DNA from: Alteromonas sp. KUL42
GTDB lineage: Bacteria; Pseudomonadota; Gammaproteobacteria; Enterobacterales; Alteromonadaceae
Assembly (NCBI RefSeq): GCF_006538325.1
Contig: NZ_BJKK01000007.1
Coordinates: 149,511 to 213,510, forward strand
Direction: 5' to 3'
Length of the DNA: 64,000 nucleotides
Numbering within the stretch: the first letter of the stretch is position 1; each line of letters starts with the position of its first letter. The position numbers were made by a program, and so were the translations under genes. The notes under the pieces are model-generated. The model did not search any database. It was not told the DNA's origin and saw nothing but the letters and a program-made list of their open reading frames with translations. This document shows positions 56,088 through 64,000 of this stretch, piece by piece.

Positions 56088-56634
56088 GATCGATAAGCTC
56101 ATATTCTTGGGTGCGCAAGTTTGCATTAAACCCATTACTTTGGATGACATATTGGGTTCCGAGTATTTCTACCATTTGATCCGAGGTCATCTGCTTGGTG
56201 TCTAAATTAATTTGAATGTATTCGGTTGTAATGCTTTTGACAAAGTCATCTGCAGTTTGGTTCTCAATAACCACGCTATTCTCAAGTTGAATAAGCTCAT
56301 TACGGTACAACGCACCTTCTTGCGCAGTAACAACCCACGGCGATGACGCGTTGTCGGTATAAAGTGTATATCTGGGCTTTTGAAAAAGAACAAACCCCAA
56401 CTGGTCATAATGCTCCATCGATTGAGCAAATACTTTGTGGTTAAGCTGTCCGTCTTGATTGTACAATGTGGTGGTTAGGTTCTTCGCTTTATAAGCCGGT
56501 TTTAGGGCGTCTAATTCTTGTTTACTTTGTTCTACAGGAGGCTCTTCCATCCATGATGGAATGTACATCAATAGCGCTAAAATAAATAGCGCAGAAATAC
56601 TCAATCCTAACCGGTTAAAGCCAAATAGGCTCAT
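56056..56634 (-). CDS. lptC: LPS export protein LptC
   Basis: 192 residues. One N-terminal TM (LGLSISALFILALLMY), then a periplasmic jellyroll (YTLYTDNASSPWVVTAQEG, NSVVIENQTADDF, EILGTQYVIQS). It overlaps kdsC by 4 nt and the lptA start by 32 nt. It takes LPS from LptBFG and hands it to LptA. Confidence 0.95.
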   Translation of the reverse strand: MSLFGFNRLGLSISALFILALLMYIPSWMEEPPVEQSKQELDALKPAYKAKNLTTTLYNQDGQLNHKVFAQSMEHYDQLGFVLFQKPRYTLYTDNASSPWVVTAQEGALYRNELIQLENSVVIENQTADDFVKSITTEYIQINLDTKQMTSDQMVEILGTQYVIQSNGFNANLRTQEYELIDHVQTTYSPSN

Positions 56635-57179
56635 ACACTGGCTCCGAATATGCCGTTAGTTATCCCTTTGGCCTGTAAAATGGTATCTGAAATCTCACGA
56701 ACGGCGCCAAATCCGCCTGGTAGTGTGGTTATCCAGTTTGCTTGGCTGCACACTGCTGGGTGTGCATCGGCAACCGCAATGCGCACGTCAACACGTGAAA
56801 ACATGCCTGTGTCGGGCATGTCATCTCCAACCGCTGCAACCTCATTTGAGGTTAAACCTAGTTTTGTCATAAGCGCTTCTAATGCAGCAGATTTATTTTC
56901 TTCGCCTTGAATAATATGTCCTACATGTAGTGAGGTCATTCTGTTTTCGACAATTGCAGAGCGTCGGCCGGTTATTACCGCTACGCTAACGCCATGGTTT
57001 ACTAGTGCTTTTACCCCATAGCCGTCTCTTGTGTGGAACGCTTTAAGCTCTTCACCGTCATTGCCTAAATAAATTCTACCATCGGAGAATACGCCATCTA
57101 CATCACACACAAGCAGTTTGATGTCTTTTAAACGAGCATACAACGTATCGTCGATTTCGGTATATAAGGTTGTAATCAC
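56631..57179 (-). CDS. kdsC: 3-deoxy-D-manno-octulosonate 8-phosphate phosphatase KdsC
   Basis: 182 residues, HAD superfamily, C0-type. The nucleophile motif is VCDVDGVFSDGRIYLG, the second motif VITGRRSAIVENR, and the last motif AAVGDDMPDTGMFSRV. It makes KDO from KDO 8-P. One nt separates it from kdsD. Confidence 0.97.
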   Translation of the reverse strand: MITTLYTEIDDTLYARLKDIKLLVCDVDGVFSDGRIYLGNDGEELKAFHTRDGYGVKALVNHGVSVAVITGRRSAIVENRMTSLHVGHIIQGEENKSAALEALMTKLGLTSNEVAAVGDDMPDTGMFSRVDVRIAVADAHPAVCSQANWITTLPGGFGAVREISDTILQAKGITNGIFGASV

Positions 57180-58163
57180 TTATAAAACTCCTGCCTTCAA
57201 CAGCATGTGCATATTAAATGCCCCCACGGGCTGTCCTTGGGAATTCGTAACCATAAGCGCACTAATTTTATGCGTTTCCATAATGTTTAATGCCTCAACC
57301 GCAAGTTGATCTGCAGTTGTTGTTTTTCCGCCTTTGGTCATGACGTCGTTAACGGTTGCGCTGTGAAGGTCAATTCGTGCATCTAATATGCGGCGCAAAT
57401 CACCATCAGTAAAGATACCTATTAGCATATTGTCATCAGTAACAATACCCGTCATTCCAAGCCCTTTTTTGGAGATTTCGAGTAGGGCATCAGCTACGCT
57501 CGCATTGGCATTGGTCAATGGAATATCGTCGCCGCTTAGCATGATATCACTAACTTTGAGCAACAATTTACGCCCTAAGCTACCACCTGGGTGAGACAAT
57601 GCAAAATCGTCAGAAGTGAAACCCTTGTGATCAAGCAGTGCTACGGCAAGCGCATCGCCCATAACAAGAGTCGCAGTAGTACTTGAGGTTGGTGCCAACC
57701 CTAATGAGCAAGCCTCTTTATCAACACTGATATTAAGGACGACATCTGCATGCTGGCCCAATGAACTGCTGGCACTGTTGGTCATGGCCACTACTTTGAT
57801 ACCTAACCGCTTGACTACCGGTAACAGGTTTACTAACTCGTTGGTTTCACCAGAGTTAGAAATAGCGAGAAGCACATCGCCCTTGCTCAGCATACCTAAA
57901 TCGCCATGGTTCGCTTCACCAGGATGCATGAAGAAAGCGGGAGTGCCCGTACTGGCAAGGGTTGCTGCTATTTTATTGCCAATGTGACCGGATTTCCCCA
58001 TGCCTGAAACGACTACTTTACCTTCGCAAGCATAAAGAATGTCACAGGCTGCAACAAACGTGTGATCTAATCGCGTTGATAGGTTAGCAATGGCTTGTGA
58101 TTCTATGTCAATTACACGTTGTGCAGAGGCAATGTAATCGGCTTGTACGTTGTTCTTTGTCAT
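57180..58163 (-). CDS. kdsD: Arabinose-5-phosphate isomerase KdsD
   Basis: 327 residues from MTKNNVQADYIASAQRV at 58163, where the ATG overlaps the stop of the exchanger gene (TAATG). The frame could begin five codons earlier but that would run into the upstream gene. SIS domain (about 40-175, GMGKSGHIGNKIAATLAST and ISNSGETNELVNLLP), then two CBS domains (about 205-325). First step of KDO synthesis from ribulose 5-P. Confidence 0.96.
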   Translation of the reverse strand: MTKNNVQADYIASAQRVIDIESQAIANLSTRLDHTFVAACDILYACEGKVVVSGMGKSGHIGNKIAATLASTGTPAFFMHPGEANHGDLGMLSKGDVLLAISNSGETNELVNLLPVVKRLGIKVVAMTNSASSSLGQHADVVLNISVDKEACSLGLAPTSSTTATLVMGDALAVALLDHKGFTSDDFALSHPGGSLGRKLLLKVSDIMLSGDDIPLTNANASVADALLEISKKGLGMTGIVTDDNMLIGIFTDGDLRRILDARIDLHSATVNDVMTKGGKTTTADQLAVEALNIMETHKISALMVTNSQGQPVGAFNMHMLLKAGVL

Positions 58164-59119
58164 TATCCAAACAGCCAAAATTGGTAGCCAATAAAACAGG
58201 CTAAAAGTAAAAATCCGTTGGTACGTGAAATAGTACGTTTACCAATTAGGTCGAAGCTAAATAAAAATAGCAGTAGGGTCAAACCTAACATGACATACAT
58301 GTCACGGTTGTAAACGTCTGGGTCTAACAAACCTGGTGCGATAAGCCCTGGCATACCTAATACGGCAAGAAGATTGAATATGTTGGAGCCAATAATGTTT
58401 CCCAGTGCAAGGTCATCCTCACCCTTTAATACACCCGCGATACTCGCGGCTAATTCTGGCAAGCTGGTTCCCAATGCAATAATGGTCAATCCGATGATGA
58501 GGTCGGATATACCTAAAAAGCGTGCAATCTCCACGGCGGAGTTCACAAGAAAGTGAGCGCTTAATGGCAAAATGACCAAACCTAAACCAATCCAAAGTAG
58601 CGCTGATGTATTTGAAACGTCTTTTGGAATTTCATCTGCGGTTTCTGCTACAAGGGGGTCTTCTTTATCAACTTGCAATGATAACCACGCCATCATGGCC
58701 AGCACAAAGATGAAAAGGCCTAGCAGGATAATACCTTCATATGACTTGAGTTTACCATCGAACATAAATGCGATAGCAATTAGCGAGATGATAAGAAGTG
58801 CAGGCAGCTCCCGCTTTAAAGTGGTCGATGATACTAAAAGGGGCTTAACTAAGGCAGTGATCCCAAGCACCAATGCAATATTGGTGATATTGGAGCCTAA
58901 TGCATTGCCAACGGCGGTATTCATGTTGCCGTTGGCCGATGCAATGGCTGACACCACAATTTCTGGCGCAGACGAGCCCATAGCGACAATGGTTAGACCT
59001 ATCATCATTGGTGAAATGCCAATGTTTTTCGCCAGAGCGGACGCGCCATAGACAAAGCGGTCAGCACTCCAACTTAAGACGACTAATCCAATGATGAAAA
59101 TGACAATGTTCAGCAGCAC
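58163..59119 (-). CDS. K+-independent Ca2+/Na+ antiporter (YrbG/CaxA type)
   Basis: 318 residues, about ten TM helices in two inverted repeats. Each repeat has the ion-binding alpha motif: MGSSAPEIVVSAIA with GNALGSNITNIALVLG, and LGTSLPELAASIAG with GNIIGSNIFNLLAVLG. It exports Ca2+ using Na+ or H+. Located just before kdsD as in E. coli (yrbG-kdsD), and divergent from the mla operon. Confidence 0.95.
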   Translation of the reverse strand: MLLNIVIFIIGLVVLSWSADRFVYGASALAKNIGISPMMIGLTIVAMGSSAPEIVVSAIASANGNMNTAVGNALGSNITNIALVLGITALVKPLLVSSTTLKRELPALLIISLIAIAFMFDGKLKSYEGIILLGLFIFVLAMMAWLSLQVDKEDPLVAETADEIPKDVSNTSALLWIGLGLVILPLSAHFLVNSAVEIARFLGISDLIIGLTIIALGTSLPELAASIAGVLKGEDDLALGNIIGSNIFNLLAVLGMPGLIAPGLLDPDVYNRDMYVMLGLTLLLFLFSFDLIGKRTISRTNGFLLLACFIGYQFWLFG

Positions 59120-59525
59120 AACAATCTATAATAAAAAAGTATTTCAAGGGATTGTCGCAAAATCGTTGCCATTTGCCTATGGGCGTGTCGTTTTATTTTA
59201 TCAGTTGCGTGGTAAAGGTGCGCGATAACAAGTCAATTATGACGTTATTCAGTTTCAGTTAATGAGATTCGGCGTAGTATTTGAACCATTCGTCTTCATC
59301 GAACATAACTTGTAACTTTTTGACTTTGGCGGGGCACTTGAAAAAGCGTACAATGCCATCAAATTACACTGCCCAGTAAACTTTTTCGATATTGTGCCTC
59401 TAAGCATAGAGAACGGACGAGTTTAGTGTTGAATATATTCAAAGAATGTTCGCTGGTAAAAAATGCAGCGAAACTTCGCAACATCAAGGGTCGGTAAGCT
59501 TACGCTACCGACATTTTAGATAAAT
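59120..59525 (+). promoter_or_regulatory. Divergent intergenic region and mlaF leader
   Basis: No gene is supported in these 406 bases. A possible promoter for the mla operon is TTGGCG (59326-59331), 17 bp, TACAAT (59349-59354), which gives a leader of about 170 nt. Just before the mlaF start lies a perfect hairpin GTCGGTA / TACCGAC (59490-59496 and 59506-59512; 9-nt loop) followed by ATTTT, where the ribosome site should be. It may limit translation or act as a weak terminator. Confidence 0.45.
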
Positions 59526-60326
59526 ATGGATCATCTAGTTGAAGTAGACAACCTTACCTTCAAGCGAGCCGAACGTATTATTTACGATGGCATTTCGCTG
59601 AAAGTACCAAAGGGAAAAATTACGGCTGTCATGGGACCAAGTGGTATTGGTAAAACCACACTGCTGCGTCTTATTGGCGGACAGTTAACGCCTGATGAGG
59701 GCGATGTAAGATTTGATGGGCAGTCTATTGTTTCAATGTCGAGAAAGTCGTTGTACGAAACAAGGCGCAGAATGAGCATGCTTTTTCAAAGTGGCGCATT
59801 ATTTACAGACATGAGTGTTTTTGACAATGTGGCGTTTCCATTACGAGAGCATACAGAGCTATCTGAAGATATTATTGCAACGATTGTCGCTTTAAAACTG
59901 CAAGCGGTTGGCTTGCGTGGTGCGGCGCAGTTAATGCCAAGTGAGTTGTCAGGTGGTATGGCACGACGAGCAGCTCTTGCGCGCGCTATCGCACTTGATC
60001 CCGACCTAATCATGTACGATGAGCCATTTGCAGGACAAGACCCTATCTCAATGGGGGTATTGGTAAAGCTTATACGTGAACTCAATGATGCGTTAAACCT
60101 AACGAGTATTGTAGTTACTCATGATGTAACGGAAGTGCTTACTATTGCTGATTACATATACATACTCGCTGACAAGCGCGTAATTGGTGAAGGTACTGCA
60201 CAGGAAATTAAAGAAAGTGATTCTGAACTCGTGCAGCAGTTCTTAAAGGGCAAGGCTGATGGTCCTGTACCTTTTCATTATCCTGCACCAGATTTGAAAG
60301 CCAGTTTTTTGGGAGCCGATAAATAA
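59526..60326 (+). CDS. mlaF: Phospholipid transport ATPase MlaF
   Basis: 266 residues. Walker [16 protein letters not shown]-loop [16 protein letters not shown], signature [17 protein letters not shown], Walker [14 protein letters not shown], and the switch His in VVTHDVTEV. It forms MlaFEDB, which moves phospholipids between the outer and inner membranes. Shares the 1-base junction with mlaE. Confidence 0.97.
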   Translation: MDHLVEVDNLTFKRAERIIYDGISLKVPKGKITAVMGPSGIGKTTLLRLIGGQLTPDEGDVRFDGQSIVSMSRKSLYETRRRMSMLFQSGALFTDMSVFDNVAFPLREHTELSEDIIATIVALKLQAVGLRGAAQLMPSELSGGMARRAALARAIALDPDLIMYDEPFAGQDPISMGVLVKLIRELNDALNLTSIVVTHDVTEVLTIADYIYILADKRVIGEGTAQEIKESDSELVQQFLKGKADGPVPFHYPAPDLKASFLGADK

Positions 60327-61102
60327 TGCAGTTTTTCCAATCAGTTGGCGCTAATACTATTGGTAAAGTTACCGCTATAGGTCGTGCAGCCATCATGTTG
60401 TTCGGCGCTTTAGTGGCGATGCCTCGTCTTAAAAACGTGCCTTTAGTTATAAAACAACTTTATGTGGTAGGCGTGCAGTCATTGCTCATCATAATGGTGT
60501 CGGGGTTGTTTATCGGCATGGTTATGGCGTTGCAAGGTTATACTATTTTAGTTGGCTATGGCGCTGAAGGCAGCCTAGGCCCCATGGTTGCATTATCTCT
60601 GCTGCGTGAATTAGGACCTGTTGTGACTGCACTGTTATTTGCCGGTCGAGCAGGCTCAGCGCTAACCGCAGAAATTGGCTTAATGAAAGCCACTGAGCAG
60701 TTAAGCAGTTTAGAAATGATGGCGGTTGACCCGCTTCGTCGTATCGTTGCTCCGCGTTTTTGGGCGGGTATGTTGGCAATGCCCATGTTGGCGCTTATTT
60801 TTAGCGCCATTGGCATATTAGGCGGGCATTTGGTTGGTGTTGACTGGCTCGGCGTTGATGCCGGAAGTTACTGGTCAATAATGCAGTCTACGGTTGATTG
60901 GAACCAAGATGTTATAAACGGCGTAATTAAAAGCCTTGTTTTTGCCTTGGTTGTGACCTGGATTGCCATATTCAAAGGTTATGATTCAATCCCAACGTCG
61001 GAAGGGATCAGTAAAGCGACTACTGAAACAGTAGTCTATTCATCATTAGCAGTATTAGGGCTGGACTTCGTGCTAACCGCCCTTATGTTTGGTATCGAGT
61101 AG
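60326..61102 (+). CDS. mlaE: Phospholipid transport permease MlaE
   Basis: 258 residues with about six membrane helices. Signature [20 protein letters not shown] and [17 protein letters not shown], then the cytoplasmic interface [16 protein letters not shown]. The family name is MlaE permease. It couples MlaF to the periplasmic MlaD ring. Confidence 0.97.
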   Translation: MQFFQSVGANTIGKVTAIGRAAIMLFGALVAMPRLKNVPLVIKQLYVVGVQSLLIIMVSGLFIGMVMALQGYTILVGYGAEGSLGPMVALSLLRELGPVVTALLFAGRAGSALTAEIGLMKATEQLSSLEMMAVDPLRRIVAPRFWAGMLAMPMLALIFSAIGILGGHLVGVDWLGVDAGSYWSIMQSTVDWNQDVINGVIKSLVFALVVTWIAIFKGYDSIPTSEGISKATTETVVYSSLAVLGLDFVLTALMFGIE

Positions 61103-61111
61103 GGGATTGGT

Positions 61112-61585
61112 ATGAATAAGTATAAAACGGAAGTAATGGTTGGCGTGTTTGTTATGCTCACCATCGGTGCATTGTTACTCTTGGCATTAAAAGTTGCGAA
61201 TCAAACCGTCGCTACTGAAGGCGATACCTACACGCTTTACGCGAAGTTTGACAATATCGGTGGTTTAAAGCCACGCTCTGCAGTGAAAGTGGGTGGTGTA
61301 ACCGTTGGGCGAGTCACTTCTATCACCCTTGACCAAGACGATTTTACACCCGTTGTTGAACTATCTATTTTGAATGAATACAACGGTTTTCCAGAAACCA
61401 GTTCGGTCTCCATTCTTACATCGGGTTTGTTGGGCGAACAATATGTTGGTTTCCAGCCGGGCTTTTCTTTCGACGGTGTAGCGAACTTACAAAACGGCGA
61501 CTATTTACAAGACACTAAGTCAGCGCTGGTACTTGAAGACTTGATCGGCCAGTTCTTGTTTAATCGAGGCAATGAAGAGGATTGA
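61112..61585 (+). CDS. mlaD: Phospholipid transport protein MlaD (MCE domain)
   Basis: 157 residues. One N-terminal TM (EVMVGVFVMLTIGALLLLAL), then a single MCE domain with FDNIGGLKPRSAVKVGGVTV and SGLLGEQYVGFQPG. The C-terminal helix (LVLEDLIGQFLFNRG) is short; E. coli MlaD has 183 residues. It would form the hexameric ring for lipid passage. Confidence 0.96.
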   Translation: MNKYKTEVMVGVFVMLTIGALLLLALKVANQTVATEGDTYTLYAKFDNIGGLKPRSAVKVGGVTVGRVTSITLDQDDFTPVVELSILNEYNGFPETSSVSILTSGLLGEQYVGFQPGFSFDGVANLQNGDYLQDTKSALVLEDLIGQFLFNRGNEED

Positions 61586-61728
61586 TCAGCGAATAAGACT
61601 GGTCAAAAAAGAAAATTAGTCGTTTGGGTGGATATAATTAGAAAGATTAGGAAGTAATGAGTAGTCAGGTGAAAGTTATTGATACAGCGTCTGGTCTGCT
61701 TTTTAAGAGATGTTATAGGAGAATTACG

Positions 61729-62394
61729 GTGAAGAAAATCTTAGCGACAATAGGCATTGTAATGATGTCGCTTGTAGGCGTAGCTAATGCACAAGAAGTG
61801 AATGAGCAAAACCCATACGAACTTGTTCAAAATGTAGCTAATCGCACATTTGAGCGTATTAAAGAAAATCAAGCGTCAATAAAAGCTGACCCTGAAATGC
61901 TGCGCACAATAATGGAAGAGGAACTAGTCCCTCACATCGATTATAAGTTTGCCGCGTTTATGGTGTTAGGTAAGCATTTTAAGTCCGTACCTCAAGAAAA
62001 GATGGGTGAGTACATTAGCGTGTTTCGTCAATACCTCATTACCACCTATGCGGTAGCGATGGGTTATTATGATGATCAACAAGTACTGTTTGAGCCTGAG
62101 TCTGATTTTAGCGACAAGAAGTCGGTAACAGTTCGTGCTGTTGTTCAAGACCCTAATCGTCCAGAGATTAAGATTGCGTTTAAAGTACGTAAAGACAACA
62201 AAACCAACGAATGGAAAGCATATGACATGGTGGCAGAAGGGATTAGCATGTTAAACAGCAAGCGCAGCGAGTTTGAGTCTATCCTTCGACAAGATGGAAT
62301 TGATGCTGTAATTGCATTGATGAAAGATAAAATTGGTAAACCAGTTGAACTTAATCAAGATGAGACGGTTGCCGTTGAGGGAGAGGCTGAGTGA
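61729..62394 (+). CDS. mlaC: Periplasmic phospholipid-binding protein MlaC
   Basis: 221 residues from the GTG at 61729 with GGAG 7 nt before; this gives a clear signal peptide (VKKILATIGIVMMSLVGVANA, written here as VKKILATIGI then a hydrophobic core and ANA). The frame extends upstream to 61657 without a signal-like start. Family motifs: ELVQNVANRTFERIKEN, EELVPHIDYKFAAFMVLG and VFRQYLITTYAVAMGYY. It carries lipid between MlaA and MlaD. Confidence 0.95.
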   Translation: MKKILATIGIVMMSLVGVANAQEVNEQNPYELVQNVANRTFERIKENQASIKADPEMLRTIMEEELVPHIDYKFAAFMVLGKHFKSVPQEKMGEYISVFRQYLITTYAVAMGYYDDQQVLFEPESDFSDKKSVTVRAVVQDPNRPEIKIAFKVRKDNKTNEWKAYDMVAEGISMLNSKRSEFESILRQDGIDAVIALMKDKIGKPVELNQDETVAVEGEAE

Positions 62395-62699
62395 GCCTGT
62401 TCGAGGTAAACGATAAAGGGAATATTGTTGTTCACGGTCATCTCGACCGTGACACCTTGCGTAAAAACTTGTGGGAAAGCCTCAGTCAAAGTGAGCGGAA
62501 CGCACTACAACAGCGCAAATCGTGCACTGTTGATTTGAGTGATGTTGAGCGTGCAGACAGCGCCGGTCTGGCGTGGCTCATAAATGCCGTTAGGGATGCC
62601 AAGCAAAATGGTGTTAGCATGATGCTTTACAAAATGCCGGAAAAGCTACACAAACTCGCAAAAATTAGCGACGCTGATAGCTTTTTACCAGTAGAATAA
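62391..62699 (+). CDS. mlaB: STAS-domain protein MlaB
   Basis: 102 residues. STAS fold with the conserved RADSAGLAWLINAVRDA loop. MlaB steadies MlaF in the complex. It overlaps mlaC by 4 nt, starting with GTG. Confidence 0.94.
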   Translation: MSLFEVNDKGNIVVHGHLDRDTLRKNLWESLSQSERNALQQRKSCTVDLSDVERADSAGLAWLINAVRDAKQNGVSMMLYKMPEKLHKLAKISDADSFLPVE

Positions 62700-62729
62700 C
62701 CCCCATTTAGCGAAAGTAAGAAGTAAGTT

Positions 62730-62987
62730 ATGGAATTGTCGGAAATAGAAAACATATTGAAAGAAGCGTTAGATCTTCACGAAGTGCACGTAAAAGGTGA
62801 AGGTTCACATTTCAATATTATTGCCGTGAGCGATGCGTTCAATGAAATGAGCCGCGTGAAGCGTCAGCAAGCCGTATACGCGCCTTTGGCTGATAAAATT
62901 GCCGACGGTAGTATGCATGCTATCACTATTAAGACGTTCTCAGTGAAAGACTGGGAGCGCGAGCGTCAATTTCATATTCCTCAATAA
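62730..62987 (+). CDS. ibaG: BolA-family protein IbaG
   Basis: 85 residues. BolA fold with HEVHVKGEGSHFNIIAVSDA and the conserved RVKRQQAVYAPLADKI and HAITIKTFS. It would bind [2Fe-2S] with a monothiol glutaredoxin. The position between mlaB and murA is standard. Confidence 0.95.
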   Translation: MELSEIENILKEALDLHEVHVKGEGSHFNIIAVSDAFNEMSRVKRQQAVYAPLADKIADGSMHAITIKTFSVKDWERERQFHIPQ

Positions 62988-62990
62988 TAG

Positions 62991-64000
<1,010 letters not shown>

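Overview
The window comes from a marine gammaproteobacterium, most probably an Alteromonas or a close Alteromonadaceae relative. This rests on moderate GC content and on gene orders typical of Gammaproteobacteria (lptD-surA-pdxA-rsmA-apaG-apaH, xerD-dsbC-recJ, recO-pdxJ-acpS, rlmD-relA-mazG, rplM-rpsI-petABC-sspAB, the kdsD-kdsC-lptCAB-rpoN-hpf-ptsN-rapZ-ptsO cluster, and mlaFEDCB-ibaG-murA). No rRNA, tRNA, CRISPR array, insertion sequence or prophage is visible. The genus call is inference, with no database comparison.

Layout. 1-3.5 kb: an edge-truncated CHASE4-type diguanylate cyclase and a chemotaxis receptor. 3.8-10.4 kb (minus): the lptD-to-apaH operon for LPS export, outer-membrane protein folding, PLP synthesis, rRNA methylation and Ap4A hydrolysis. 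10.9-22.8 kb (plus): djlA, xerD, dsbC, recJ, a small unknown gene, recO, pdxJ, acpS, rlmD, relA, mazG. 22.8-26.3 kb (minus): a TonB-dependent siderophore receptor and a PepSY membrane protein behind Fur-like half-sites. 26.6-28.2 kb: a DUF454 membrane protein and an HMG-CoA reductase that looks complete.

28.3-41.4 kb (minus) is the accessory region and the most interesting part. A QseBC/PmrAB-type two-component system (39695-40360, 38404-39693) leads an operon with a cupredoxin-fold protein, an FTR1-like membrane protein that lacks the iron-binding motif at the expected N-terminal position, and a possible outer-membrane protein. A second operon has a polyprenyl-phosphate glycosyltransferase, a DedA/VTT protein and an ArnT-like glycosyltransferase. 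A third has a 'thermostable hemolysin' family protein (acyltransferase-like), an AMP-forming acyl ligase fused to a heme-oxygenase-like diiron domain, a short-chain dehydrogenase and a frameshifted TPR protein. Each operon is preceded by a near-identical direct repeat CTTAAG-N5-CTTAAG, the classic PmrA-box layout, always 10 nt ahead of a plausible -10 hexamer. I read the three operons as one regulon of the local response regulator: metal/envelope sensing, envelope glycosylation, and an uncharacterised lipid or small-molecule pathway.

41.5-46.8 kb (plus): ribosomal proteins L13/S9, cytochrome bc1, SspA/SspB. 47-48.7 kb (minus): two paralogous spondin-domain proteins, one a lipoprotein with collagen-like repeats. 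48.9-49.7 kb: an orphan OmpR-type regulator with a receiver that has lost its phosphorylation site. 49.7-59.1 kb (minus): MgtE, nitrogen-PTS and RapZ, RpoN and HPF, LPS transport and KDO synthesis, and a Ca2+/Na+ exchanger. 59.5-64 kb (plus): the Mla phospholipid transport operon, IbaG, and murA running off the edge.

Two genes (ptsN and the TPR gene) carry single-base frameshifts, both at or next to A6 runs. They could be sequencing errors or real lesions.
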